From NCBI RefSeq assembly GCF_001540865.1, contig NC_033622.1, positions 9,238,732-9,302,731 on the forward strand: a stretch of 64,000 bases of DNA. Direction: 5' to 3'. The position numbers and the translations under genes were made by a program. This stretch comes from Ananas comosus (taxonomy: Eukaryota > Streptophyta > Magnoliopsida > Poales > Bromeliaceae). This document shows positions 21,882 through 32,715 of this stretch, piece by piece. Positions within the stretch are counted from its first letter, which is position 1. The number at the start of each line of letters is the position of its first letter. The notes beneath the pieces were generated by a model. It made no database searches, was not told the origin of the DNA, and saw only the letters and a list, made by a program, of their open reading frames with translations.

Positions 21882-23552
21882 TGTGGTAAATTCAAGCACA
21901 CTACTCTTAAGTGTAAGCAGAGATTCAACTATAACTTTATTGCGGATGACATACCCGCAAACTTTTGCTGCTGTGAGTAGGGATGTCAATGGGTATGGAT
22001 ACCCGAAATTTTATCCGAACGCGAACCCGAATGAAACGGATATATCCGATGGATATGGATATGGATTCGGATATGGATTTTGATTGTACCCGACCCGAAC
22101 CCGAACCCGAATTTATTTTGTATTATATATAATATATATATAAAAATTTGATGTTATATTTGAATTTGTATTTTAAAAATTTAGATTTAATATAATATAT
22201 TTTGAAATATTGAAAAAAGGAATAATTGTTTCGGGTTCAAATTTTCGGGTTCAGGTTCGGGTTCGGGTTTCGGATTTTTGGTCGGGTTCGGGTTTGGATA
22301 TGGATTTTTAAAATCCGTCGGGTTCGGGTTCGGGTTCGGGTCTCGGGTTCGGAGTCGGGTTCGGGTTCGGGTTTTTAAAAATCCGCCCCGAATCCGACCC
22401 GTTGACATCTCTAGCTGTGAGCCTTCAAGAGCCTTCGAAGGAAGTATAGTACCCTGACACTAGAGCGTCCAATCACATGACATCGAATGCAGGTATACTT
22501 TCTGATTCTAGCCTTAGGAACAGATAAAGTCATTTGCTCCCTATTACTCATGCATATGAATCTACTTTGAATACTTCATCCAAACCCTTTCGTCTTAAAA
22601 ACTTTCTTGTTGTTCCTCAGATTCAGAAAAACTTGCTCTCTGTTCGAAAATTTCATACTAATAAAAATTTGATTCTGCTAGTTTTTATGTGAAGGACAAG
22701 AAACAGGGACTAAGCTCATCGATGTCATAGTTCAGGAACTTCACTTTATCCGTTATTGTCGACAGTTGCAAGTATTAAAATAAAGATAGGTGCTTTGGTT
22801 GCCTCAAAAGTTAATAATGGTAACTTATGGCATAGATAATTAAGGCATCTGAGTTTGAATGTTTTATTCAAATTTGTTAAAGATAATAATTTTTAGGAGA
22901 GTTTGAAGTTAAGATTTCAAATTGCAATTCTTGTAATATCAGTAAACTTGTTAAACTTCCATTTAATAAATGAGAATCTCAGTCTATTTCTCCATTTCAT
23001 TTAATTCATTCTAATGTTTGACAATCACCTATTTCTTCTATCTCTAGTCATAAATATTACATTGTTTTTGTGGAAAATTTTACTCGCTACTCATAGATAT
23101 ATCTTTAGAAACATTAACACGAGTTTTTGATAAATTTGTTGAATTTAAGGCTATGATTGAAAATATTTTTGATAAGTAAATTAAGTTTTTCCAATCTGTG
23201 GAGGAAAAGAATGTTAATGAGAAATTTTCGTTTCGTTTTCATCAAACTAGTGTTATTCATCGTATTTCTTGCCCTCACACACCACAACAAAATGGTGTAG
23301 TTGGGCACAAACATAGACATTTGATAAATGTAGAGAAAACCATTCTTTTTTATTCTTGTATGTCTCCTCGTTTTTTAGCAGATGCCCTAATGCAAGCTAT
23401 TTTTCTTACTAATCGCTTGCCCTCTCTTACTATTCTAAAAAGGAAGTCACCATATCAACTTTTATACGGTCTTAATCCTACAGACTTGCAACTTGTTAGA
23501 GTTTCCGGATACTCGTGTTACCTTGACTTACAGGACATTACGAGATAAAACT
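21882..23552 (+). pseudogene. copia zinc knuckle, protease and integrase pseudogene (element II)
   Basis: The rest of the zinc knuckle (CGKFKHTTLKC) follows the solo LTR. The hAT-type MITE (21978-22413) then splits the sequence. At about 22450 the protease motif reads DTRASNHM, with Arg in place of the Gly of DTGA. Integrase fragments include HR..LRHLS around 22825 and the block with PHTPQQNGVVGHKHRHL at about 23270-23325. In that block Gly stands where the family usually has the catalytic Glu. Many stops. Confidence 0.75.
21978..22413. mobile_element. hAT-type MITE with 8-bp target duplication
   Basis: A 436-bp element with ends TAGGGATGTCAA and TTGACATCTCTA, flanked by GCTGTGAG at 21970-21977 and 22414-22421. 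The 8-bp duplication and TAGGG-type ends fit the hAT superfamily. Subterminal zones are made of degenerate TTCGGG/CCCGAA repeats on both sides of an AT-rich centre. Confidence 0.85.
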
Positions 23553-24189
23553 CTCCCCTCGTTCCCTACCTTGTGTCTACCTTGGCATTTTAGATAAACA
23601 CAAGAACTTCAGATGTTTTTAACCACAGATTGGTAAAGTTTTTATCTCTCGTCATGTTATTTTTATTTAGTGTTTTCCTTTTTCTTGCCTGACTAAATTC
23701 TCTCAAACTGACAGCTCTAACTTTCAAATGTTTCAAGATTTTTTTTTTTTAACCCTCCTTTGTTAGGAAGTGATCCTTTTAACTCTTCAGGCTATTGCAA
23801 TTTTTAATTTTCTTCCCTCTAAGGATTCTTCTACTGTTCCTTCTTCCTCCGCTTCTAATTCACATGTTTCTAAAGCTGCAAAGATCACTAATACCAACGA
23901 TAATTTTATTGCTCATTGACTGGAACTAAAAGTTTATCCACCACCATCGGTCAGAATTAGCTCTAAGTATCTATTAGGAAATCCACTTTCAAACATTCTA
24001 ATATTGAACCATTACCTTTCTCACCACCACTCGTCCCACAATTACCACAAGCCGACCCTGTATCCTCTACATCCACTTTACCTTTGCTACCGACACTTCA
24101 ACACCAACCAACAGCAACAACCCCCCGCCCCCACACCTATACCCTTTAGAACCCATGGTATGCTCACATGGTCCATGACTAAGCAACGG
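23553..24189 (+). other. Integrase-reverse transcriptase linker of copia element II
   Basis: Degenerate serine/proline-rich linker. The only recognisable part is the integrase end near 23560-23650. No separate gene is seen. Confidence 0.5.
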
Positions 24190-25700
24190 GATACTTCCAT
24201 CCCTCTCTTGATTTCCTCACAATCTACTTTTCTAGTTGAACCTAATAATTTGTCTGAAGCGTTTCAGGATACAGGATGGCGTCAGGCAATACAGGAAGAA
24301 TTTCAGACTCCTCTCTAATTCTACCTAGGATCTAGTTCCACCACCAACCTCTGTTAATCTTATTGGGTGTAAGTGGGTATAAAAAGTAAAGTAAAAAGCA
24401 GATGGTTTCTTGGAGCATTTGAAAGCACGTCTTGTTGCGCAAGGCTTCAAGCAGCAACAAGGGATTCATTTTGACGAGACTTTTTCTCTTGTTGTGAAGC
24501 CCACAACTATTCGAAGAGTTATTGCTGTTGCTTTATCTTCTGAATGGACTCTTTGCTAACTTGATATGCAGAATGCATTTTTTCATGATGTTCTAAACGA
24601 AGTTTATATGAAACAACCTCCTAGGTTTATTCATCCTTCGTTTTCTAATCATGTTTCCAGACTTCGCGAGGCTATTATGGACTCAAACAGGTACCCCGAG
24701 CTTGGTTTCAAATACTAGGAATTCAGCTGATCCTTCTATGTTTACCTTTCACAATGAGGAATTCTCGTTCTCCTATCCTATGTTGATGATATCATTATCC
24801 CAGACGACTTGTCCTCTATACTAAACTCCATAATGTTCACTCTAGAGAGAATTTGCTATGAAAGACTTGGGACCTCTTTATTTATTTTTTCGGGAGTGGA
24901 AGTAACTATTTCAACTCATGGTCTTCGGCTAACTCCACAGAAATATGCTTAACAGCTACTTAAGCGGCATCGTATATTCGTATGCTTTCCAGCAAGTCTG
25001 TTGCTACTTCGCTATCATCCACGACTTAGTTGTCTTCTCATAAGGGTCGCCTACCTGAGGATCCCTATATCTGCCACCAAATCGTTCGGGCGCTCCAATA
25101 CCTTAACTTCACTAAACTAGATATCTCATATACTATGAATCTGGTTGCTCAGTTTCTACAAACACCTCAGAATCCTCACTTTCAGATTATTAAGTGCATT
25201 CTAAATTATTTTAGAGGGACAATGAGTTATGGCCTTTATTTTTCGCATTGTACTCCTCCCTTTCTCGTCGCTTACTCTGATGCTGATTAGACTAGCTATC
25301 CTGACACTCGATGTTCGACTTCTGATTTATATTTCTTGGTTCCAATCTTATTTCATGGTCTATCAAGAAATCTCTCACTCTAGCTCTTAAGCTGAGTATC
25401 GTGGTGTTGCATTTACTCTTGCCGAGAGCGTTTGGATCTACTTCAGGATCTTGATGTGTCACTATGTCATCCTCTCACTATCTATTGCAGCAATCTCAGT
25501 ACAACATACGTTGCAGCCAATCAAGTATTACACACAGAGAAAGCATATCGAATTAGACTCATTTTCTACGCGAGGAAGTACAACTAAGTGATTTCTCTTT
25601 ACTTCACATTCCTTCCGACAAATAGTTAGCTGATATCTTCACAAAACCTTTGCCTGCTGCTCATTTTACTGCGCTTCGTATTAATCTTCACATCCAGCCT
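24190..25700 (+). pseudogene. copia reverse transcriptase-RNase H pseudogene (element II)
   Basis: Blocks in order: ALSEAFQDTGW-like fingers region near 24250, a GCKWV-like block near 24365, a QLDMQNAFF-like block near 24560, the polymerase active site YVDD at about 24780, and LHYFLGxEV-like sequence near 24890. RNase H follows at 25030-25290 (IVRALQYLNFTKLDISYTMN) with further segments around 25390-25560. Stops and frameshifts occur throughout, though the YVDD motif itself is preserved. Confidence 0.75.
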
Positions 25701-25726
25701 CAGGATGCTCGGATTGCGGGAGCACA

Positions 25727-25900
25727 ATAGAGATTAATTATTTCTGTATTTATGTAATTAGCACTATTGCTAGTTGTACTTTACTTATACAGCGCCTAGT
25801 TTAACACAACATGTACTATAAGGTGTTTTTTGTAATTGTGTTCACTACATATTTAATGGAAACCCTAGAGAGGACCTTTACGGCTTTAACGATCTTTCAT
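25727..25900 (+). repeat. 3' LTR of copia element II
   Basis: It follows a purine-rich tract (GGATTGCGGGAGCACA) and matches the 5' LTR without the MITE. The exact end near 25895-25905 is uncertain. Confidence 0.65.
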
Positions 25901-26339
25901 CTTGGGCATCTATACTCTGCTTTGACCTAATATACACTAATCTACTTGCAAATTTAAAAATTGTTAATTTTGCTAATCAACTTCATCTAATAGTACCCTA
26001 ATCCTAATGCAACCATTTATATGATTAAGTTGAAATAAGATCCAAATCTAGCTAGTAAAGCTTCGTTGTCATCAACCAAATGGCCAAGTCACAAACAAAT
26101 GACCCCTTCTGTTATTCTCTTTGTAAGGTAAGAACCAAATGCAAGCCAAGTAACTATAATCTAAACAGGTAATAATTCCTCTGCTGGGCTAGACCACAGT
26201 GATTTGTGGGTGAATGTGTAAAGCCCACAGAGCAAAAATAACCTATTACGAGTTTATAGTCAAAATGGTCATCAATACATTGGAAGAAGCTGCGATGATT
26301 TATGCAAAACAATCAGTTGATATTAAGATAGGTACATAT

Positions 26340-26409
<70 letters not shown>

Positions 26410-26943
26410 ATTCCTATCTTGTAATCAGATAATGTACATCAAATAGATCAACTCGACAACATGCAGTATTTACGTTATAATGGGTTGGAAAAAGCCATTT
26501 ACGCTAATTGAGCCATAAGAGTCAGATTAGTAATTGCTAGTTTTGATAATGCGCAGGCTTTATAAGGGTTCAAGAAAGGCCATTTACCAATCACTAACTG
26601 ATCAATCAAGAACATTACAGAGGTGCATCTCATTATCTCTTCCCTTCACCATCCAATTTTTCTTGCCCGTTTCTTTTTTCACCTCTCCAACCAGACCAAG
26701 TCTTTTTGACCAATTTAGCAAAAAAACTAATGCATTTCGTACAGAAATGCTCTAGCAGATTATAGGTTACCTGCTCCTTATTATTTTCCTTTTGGCATGC
26801 ACGATTATCATTGAGATTTCGTGTTTATGCATCACCTAACCAAGAACTTACTGAATTCTATTGTAAAAAGAAACAGTTTGATTATAATGAAAATTATGAC
26901 ATCTAAAATAAAGCCCTTTAGGCAATCAATCAAGGTAACTTAC
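25901..26943. other. Non-coding region where the missing PMT exons would be expected
   Basis: No minus-strand sequence resembling the second half of a PMT methyltransferase was seen. It contains an (A)67 tract at 26342-26408, otherwise AT-rich unique sequence. The first part after the splice donor at 26943 would be intron 4. Confidence 0.5.
26342..26408. repeat. (A)67 homopolymer tract
   Basis: 67 uninterrupted A residues on the plus strand. It may be a microsatellite or the poly(A) tail of a retroposed sequence to its left. Length is probably approximate because of sequencing. Confidence 0.85.
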
Positions 26944-28496
26944 TCTTTGAGTAAGGAGTTATGCACGCCTTCATGGATACATTCCAAACTTCATCAGGAT
27001 CATCATCAGGGTCGCACATGGGAGGAAGGACTCCAATATCCCTTCTCAAGTAGCAACCATTTGTCAAAGGTTTAACCCATATAACTGTCTGGTTCTTCTT
27101 AGAAGCTATCCTCCAGCACATCCTCCGAACAAGATCACTCATCGCACTCCATATCCTTCTATTCTTTGCATCAGGAGCATAAGCCTCTGGAGAAGAGTAC
27201 ACAAAGTATCCCCCAGGCCTCAACACCCTATCCAACTCCATCAGCAGAATCCCATCCCTTTGAAGCCAGTCAATCCTACAACGAGAGCAGTGGACTAACT
27301 CAAATGATCTGCTTGGATACAGCAGCCTTCTTGTCCCCAATACACCCAGAGTTGAAGGAATTCCTCTCTCAAGTGCAAACTGTATCTGGTTCTCATGAAC
27401 GTCGTTAGGCGCCAGAGACATTGCAATGATGTTAAGAGGAAGAAGGTATGCCCCAAAGCTCGCGACTCCGCAGCCAACATCAAAAACAGTCCGAATTTTT
27501 CCACCATTATTCAGCTTGTCATTCGAAAACTTGAGCATCTGATCTCAAAAAAGATTGGAAATAAGGGAATGATGAATAATCTTTCCAAAACAAAAACAGA
27601 GTGAAAATGGAAGAAACGTCGGATGGCATAATTGAACCTATTATAGACCTGCGCGATGTGAATGATATACTTGTCAGCTCCCGTGTGAAAGTGCGTTCCG
27701 CCGCCGGGGAAATTGATCTTATCTCCATTAACAACCATCCATCTCTGGTCCGACTTCTCCGCCGCGAGATGGGTATGCGGAATATTAGCTTTCCACACCT
27801 CATCCCGACTTGCAGGCCACCTTATCGGAATCTTCAACGTGCAAAATTAAGACAGGTTAGGCCCTAACAGCAGCACAAGAACGACATAGCAAACAAAGAC
27901 GTTCGAGAAATACTCACGCGGTACCCAATGGGAGGAGGGATGAGGCAATTGTGGCGCCGAGGTTGCACCGGGCAGTGGCGCTCGTAATGCTCCATGAGCG
28001 ACAGGTTGAGCTTCAGCTTGAGCTGGTAGAGAAGGTTCCGATCCAAGCAAGGAATCAGCTCCGACAATCTCATATCACACACCTAAAATATTTCCAATAA
28101 TAATCAGAAGAGATGGTAGAAGAATTGGAACATCATCAAATCCATCCAAGCAGAGGTCGGAAGAAGAAGCAGCAGCCGAGATATAGGGAGTACAGGAAAG
28201 GACTTGACGACGTGGTTAGGAGGGAGAGTGGAGAAGGCGGGGGTGGTGGATTCGCTGTCACCGATGAAGCTGTGGAAGACGGGGTCGGCCCCGTCGTAGC
28301 TGGCAGAGTCGCGGCGGCGGCGGCGGCGGAGGCGGAGGGCAGGGCCGAAGGAGGTGCCGTAGTAGAAGCAGAGAAGGCCGAGGGCGACGACGGCGGCAAT
28401 GAGGAGGGAGGAGAAGAGCTTCCGACGAGGAACGACACCGCGCTCTCCTCTCCGCTGCTGCTGCTGCTGCTGCTGGCTCTGCAGCGAGCCCTTCAT
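26944..28496 (-). CDS. PMT9-like: PMT8/PMT9-like putative methyltransferase, 5' four exons (3' part missing)
   Basis: Exons on the minus strand: 28496-28194, 28082-27918, 27831-27649 and 27538-26944 (415 codons plus one base). Introns are 111, 86 and 110 bp; donor 1 is a weak GTACTC, while donor 4 is GTAAGT. A single membrane anchor (about residues 26-49) follows a short basic, glutamine-rich N-terminus, giving a type II Golgi topology. The DUF248/Methyltransf_29 domain follows: the conserved block CLDRNL, HCP and PPPxGY (exon 2), WKANIPHTHLAxEKSDQ and FPGGGTHFHxGADKY (exon 3), then the SAM-binding motif DVGCGVASFGAYLL (about residue 237) and HCSRCRIDW (exon 4). The family is thought to methylate cell-wall pectin in the Golgi. 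Full-length members have about 600-640 residues, so some 200 C-terminal residues are absent from the window. Reading frame is intact in what remains. It may be a truncated gene, or one with a very long intron. Confidence 0.85.
28454..28475 (-). repeat. CAG trinucleotide repeat in PMT exon 1
   Basis: About seven CAG units on the coding strand encode a glutamine run near residue 9 of the methyltransferase. Likely polymorphic in length. Confidence 0.8.
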
Positions 28497-28830
28497 TGGA
28501 CCCTTTTTCGATCTTCCTCCTGCGCTCTTGTGCTTAAATAAATTAGCCTTTTTCTTTCTTTTACTCTAAATTCGATCGGAACGAAGGGTTTGAGGAGGGA
28601 TGATGAGAAGAGGGCGGGGAACGAGAGTAAAACGGTGGCCAGTGAAAGAGAGATGGATGGAGTAATTAGGAGAGAGAAGGCGTTATGTTGGTGCGGTGGG
28701 GTGCTCTGCCGCCTGTCGTTGTTGGAACTCGGAACTCGGCGAGTGCGCGGAATAAGCGTTGAGCGAGAGAGCGAGCAGTGTAAGCGTGGCTAAAGATGGA
28801 ATGAACGAATGAATGTTTTATGTAATTTTT
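28497..28830 (-). promoter_or_regulatory. 5' UTR and proximal promoter of the PMT gene
   Basis: GC-rich, CpG-containing sequence immediately upstream of the ATG changes to AT-rich at about 28800. A weak TATA-like TACATAAAAC occurs on the minus strand near 28817-28825. The start of transcription is inferred only. Confidence 0.35.
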
Positions 28831-30984
28831 AATTCGACCACTGTCTGACTGCGGACAAAACTTACGAGGGCGCCCGCTCACGCATTAGGGATTTCCGATT
28901 TAGTGCCACAAAATATACATTAATTTTTTATATTATTTTTTAGGCATTAAATTTTAATTATGAACTTCTCTATAGATTTTAATTTGTTTTAAATTCGTCG
29001 TAGAAGAAACAATCGACGTGTTAATTTTTTATGTGCAAAATAATATGCTTTTTTTTTTTATCGAATAATGCTAATCCTACAATCCCAACGGATTTAAGGG
29101 TCGTTATTTTTTCTCTTATAGTCTAAGCCACTTTTTATTTTTAAAACTAAAGAACTAACAGCCTGTTTGGTAATTACCAGAATTATACTCTGAAATATTT
29201 TACTTTATTTTTTTATATTTGGATAAATACTATATTTTTACAAAATTAAAACAATAGTCATTAGCTTTTTCAAAAACTAGTCCTTAAAAAATTTTGAATG
29301 TTATAAATGTACTCACAACTGATCAAACTAGTCGTTATGATTGCATAAATATAATAAAATAGTTTTACAATATTCAAAACTGATCAAACTAGTCTTTAAA
29401 TTATTGGAATCTCATTATAAAAGCCTCTAACATCTATATAATACTCAAATCTTTCACTAGAATGCGTATAAATTATTTTTTATATATTCTATCTATCTAT
29501 ATCCAATTTTTTTATATCCTTTTTAAGAACATATGAATCAAAATTATTGGGGAAGAATGTAAGAAGACGATGATTAATAATGTTGGATTAAGCGGATTCA
29601 ATTGGATTTAATTTTTGGATTAATTATACTCTAATATTAGTTAGAGTAGAATTGAGATTTAATCATAATTAATCACCTATAAATAGGCGATTTAGGGAGG
29701 GTGTACCGTGTACGGCTAAATAATAATAATAAAATATTGCGGCCGGATTCTTTATGCGAGCGTGGCCGCTGGCGGGAGCAAGATCCGTTGGTCGTGAGGG
29801 AAAAAAGAGCGAGAGCAAGGTGAGTCTCCAATATTTAGTTCTTTCATTTTTTTTCTTTTCCTCCTCCTACCTCCCCATCTCATCCTCCCTTCTCATTGTA
29901 CCACCGTCACCGTCACCAGAGTGGTCATTGGCCACCTACGACCGGTGAGGGTGAATCTTGTATGGGGTAATCATAGTTAGCCATGAGAGGGGTTTGGGAG
30001 AGATTCTTTGATTGGGTTGGAAAGGAGAAGAAAGAAGATGGAATTATTTTGGATCTAACTATATCCGGTTCATGGTGAACTACATTAATTTTACATGGTT
30101 TATTTACGTTTGGGTTTCAATTTATCGTAACAATATTAAACATGATTAAATTGTTAATTAGAGTGTTTTGTCTCTGTTGAATGAACTATAATTAACTGAA
30201 AAAGCTTCTGGTGCGCGTTGCTAGTGTTGGACCAGGTGCAGCAAAATTTGGATGCTTATAATGGCTAAAAAGATCAGCGAGAAACCAATCTGTAAATAGC
30301 AGTTTTGGTTTTAGGGACTGATTCATAAACTATGCATAAACTTTTTATTCGTAAGGCGGAATTTTGCAATTCAAGCGCCATTAGACTCATCTTCAAAATA
30401 CAGATGAGATCGTCCGATCTAATTATCCAAATTTACTGTATAATTTTCACATAATTATTAATAATTAAAAGGGTTTGTTTGAAAATGTATTTTATTTGGG
30501 TCTTTTCATCGTTTTAGGTGTTGGGACTGCTGTGAAATCTCAATCTTAGAATGTGACTAATTTGTGAGCACTAATAGAAATAAGTAAATAGCTACTTGTT
30601 GCTGGTACACCCCCAGTGGATTTTATAATTATATTGGTTGTTGTGGCTTATGTACTTTGCATATTATTATCATTATAATAATCTATTGTTGTTTATGACT
30701 ATTGCAGTCGGATACCTTGGAGGAGAGGGATTTATTCTATACGTAGTTCCCGAGGAGGAATGGCGTGTAATTGTAATTCTCGTGGTTAGAGTGATAGAGT
30801 GGAGTTGCTTCAAATTACGATCGTTGTGGTTTCAAATTTAAAATTATCTTTATTCTTTGAAGCAGATTTCTTGTTAAGCGTTGTGCTTACTTTTGTTGCC
30901 TACCGTTTCAGGTACTGAGAGTCGGAGGATGTGAGATAATTGGTCAGCGATGACTCATTAGATAGTTTATCTTTTGGACATATA
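28831..30984. other. Intergenic, AT-rich; possible transcribed segment from about 29700
   Basis: No convincing protein gene. A GC-rich patch at 29740-29820 with an ATG at 29754 and a good splice donor (CAAGGTGAGT, about 29817) follows TAATAATAATAA. This looks like the first exon of a non-coding or decayed gene. A direct repeat (ACTGATCAAACTAGTC) occurs near 29318 and 29377. Confidence 0.35.
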
Positions 30985-32050
30985 GAGCGTGTTTGGTTCG
31001 CTTCTTTTTCACCATAGAATCGGAATCGGAATGGGTGAATCCGTTTGTGAGTGTTTGGTACGCGGGAGTCCCATTCCGATTCCCATTTCCAAGTGGAATG
31101 GGAATCCCCCAATCACCTCTTTTTTCAATCCGGCCTAGGAGGCCGGATTTGAAGTTGAATCCGGACGTAATGGATATTTATTTAGATTAAATTTATTTTT
31201 TCAACTTTTTTAATTAAAATATGAGTTAAAATTTAAAAAATAAATATATTCGGATTGGAAGTTGAATCCGGACGGAATGGATATTTATTCGGATTAAATT
31301 TATTTTTTCAACTTTTTTAATTAAAATATGAGTTAAAATTTAAAAAATAAATATATTCGGATTGGAAGTTGAATCCGGACGGAATGGATATTTATTCGGA
31401 TTAAATTTATTTTTTCAACTTTTTTAATTAAAATATGAGTTAAAATTTAAAAAATAAATATATTCGGATTGGAAGTTGAATCCGGACGGAATGGATATTT
31501 ATTCGGATTAAATTTATTTTTTCAACTTTTTTAATTAAAATATGAGTTAAAATTTAAAAAATAAATATATTCGGATTGGAAGTTGAATCCGGACGGAATG
31601 GATATTTATTCGGATTAAATTTATTTTTTCAACTTTTTTAATTAAAATATGAGTTAAAATTTAAAAAATAAATATATTCGGATTGGAAGTTGAATCCGGA
31701 CGGAATGGATATTTATTCGGATTAAATTTATTTTTTCAACTTTTTTAATTAAAATATGAGTTAAAATTTAAAAAATAAATATATAATTTTAAATTTTAAT
31801 TTGAACTAAAATTAAAAATTAAAATTTAATCAAGNTTTTAATATTTAATATTTAATTTGAATTTAAATTAATATATTATAAAGATAATGTTAGTATATTA
31901 ATTTGATTACGTTTTTTATATCCACCTGAACCAAACACCGACAATGGAAATGATTTATTCTGATTCCAATTCAAATGGTGAACCAAACATAATTAGGTAA
32001 TGAGTCATTCCGATTCCGATTCCGACTCCGACTTCAAACTAAACACGCCC
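30985..32050. mobile_element. TIR element containing a 107-bp tandem array
   Basis: Ends GAGCGTGTTTGGTT and AACTAAACACGCCC are inverted repeats flanked by ATA (30982-30984 and 32051-32053). Inner sequences rich in GGAATCGGAATGG/CCGATTCCGATTCC are also inverted. The short 3-bp duplication and GTTTGGTT-type ends suggest PIF/Harbinger (Tourist-like), though the usual duplication is TTA/TAA. No coding sequence. Confidence 0.7.
31145..31786. repeat. Six-copy 107-bp tandem repeat
   Basis: Units start at 31145, 31252, 31359, 31466, 31573 and 31680. Copies 2-6 are practically identical and the first differs at a few bases. Each unit has a GGATTGGAAGTTGAATCCGG head and a long AT-rich tail. Confidence 0.92.
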
Positions 32051-32333
32051 ATAGTTTATTTTGATTTGAGATTGATTAATTCGACATCTAGTAGTTATTG
32101 CTCAGTTTTGTTTTAATTAGTAAATTATTTTATTTAGTCTTTAATTGAGAGGGTAGCTTTGGATCTATTTAAGGCCTTCTATTTTCGGAGGTTCTTTCTT
32201 TGGATTCGTCACCGATTGTTGCAATTCGGATCTGAGCAGTCGGATCTCGGGCGTGATAATTGGAGGAAGATACAAAGAGATGATGATAAATTCGTGACAA
32301 ACCTTTTTTTTATGATGAACAATGATATGACAG

Positions 32334-32715
32334 TTGAAAATATCTATTCACATTTCAAGTGAAAAAAGAGCACGCTATGTGAATAAAATTATCCAAGGTC
32401 ATGAACTTAGATTGCAAGAGGAAGTTCAAATGGAAACTCACATTTTTCATACGTTAATGAAATGTTTGAAAGACAAAGGTCTTCTACGTGACACAAGACC
32501 GTTAAAAAGTAGGTACCTATATTTTTATACACCTTGACAAAAAATGTATGTAACCGAACTCTACAATAGTGGTTTCAGCAAAGTGGTGAAATTGCTAGTT
32601 GACATTCTCGTCAAGGGCTATATGCAGTTATACAACTCAATAGAGATTTTATTCATTTATTAGGATCTATCAACACTCCAAAAATCAGAAACAATGCAAA
32701 ATTTTTCTTAACGGT
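32334..32715 (+). pseudogene. PIF/Harbinger transposase N-terminal fragment
   Basis: Conceptual translation gives KIIQGHELRLQEEVQMETH, then a leucine-rich segment ending KDKGLLRDTRPLK, and after a stop and frame change an NR..Q..FQQSGE-like segment and a QLNRDFIH-like segment. This is the order seen in the N-terminal part of plant Harbinger (HARBI1-like) transposases, which comes before the DDE nuclease. The DDE domain is missing. The first 150 bp upstream (32159-32333) are open but not recognised. Confidence 0.6.

Larger units (their letters stand above)
17719..25900 (+). mobile_element. Ty1/copia retrotransposon II, decayed, with three nested insertions
   Basis: The 5' LTR (17719-18228) and 3' LTR (about 25727-25900) share long stretches, for example around TTTATGTxATTAGCxCTATTGC and the ends around GGAAACC and TAGAG. 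Between them lie a primer site and copia-order gag, protease, integrase, reverse transcriptase and RNase H, all full of stops. Insertions are a Mutator-type MITE in the 5' LTR, a solo gypsy LTR in gag and a hAT-type MITE before the protease. It is related to copia element I but more decayed. Confidence 0.85.

Noticed and set aside
22080..22400. GGGTTCGGG repeats resembling telomeric DNA
   Set aside because: The unit is a degenerate TTCGGG/GGTTCG, not TTTAGGG, and lies within a MITE with an 8-bp target duplication.
28113..28541. 142-codon plus-strand frame
   Set aside because: It is the antisense of PMT exon 1; the minus-strand reading matches a known family with splice sites.
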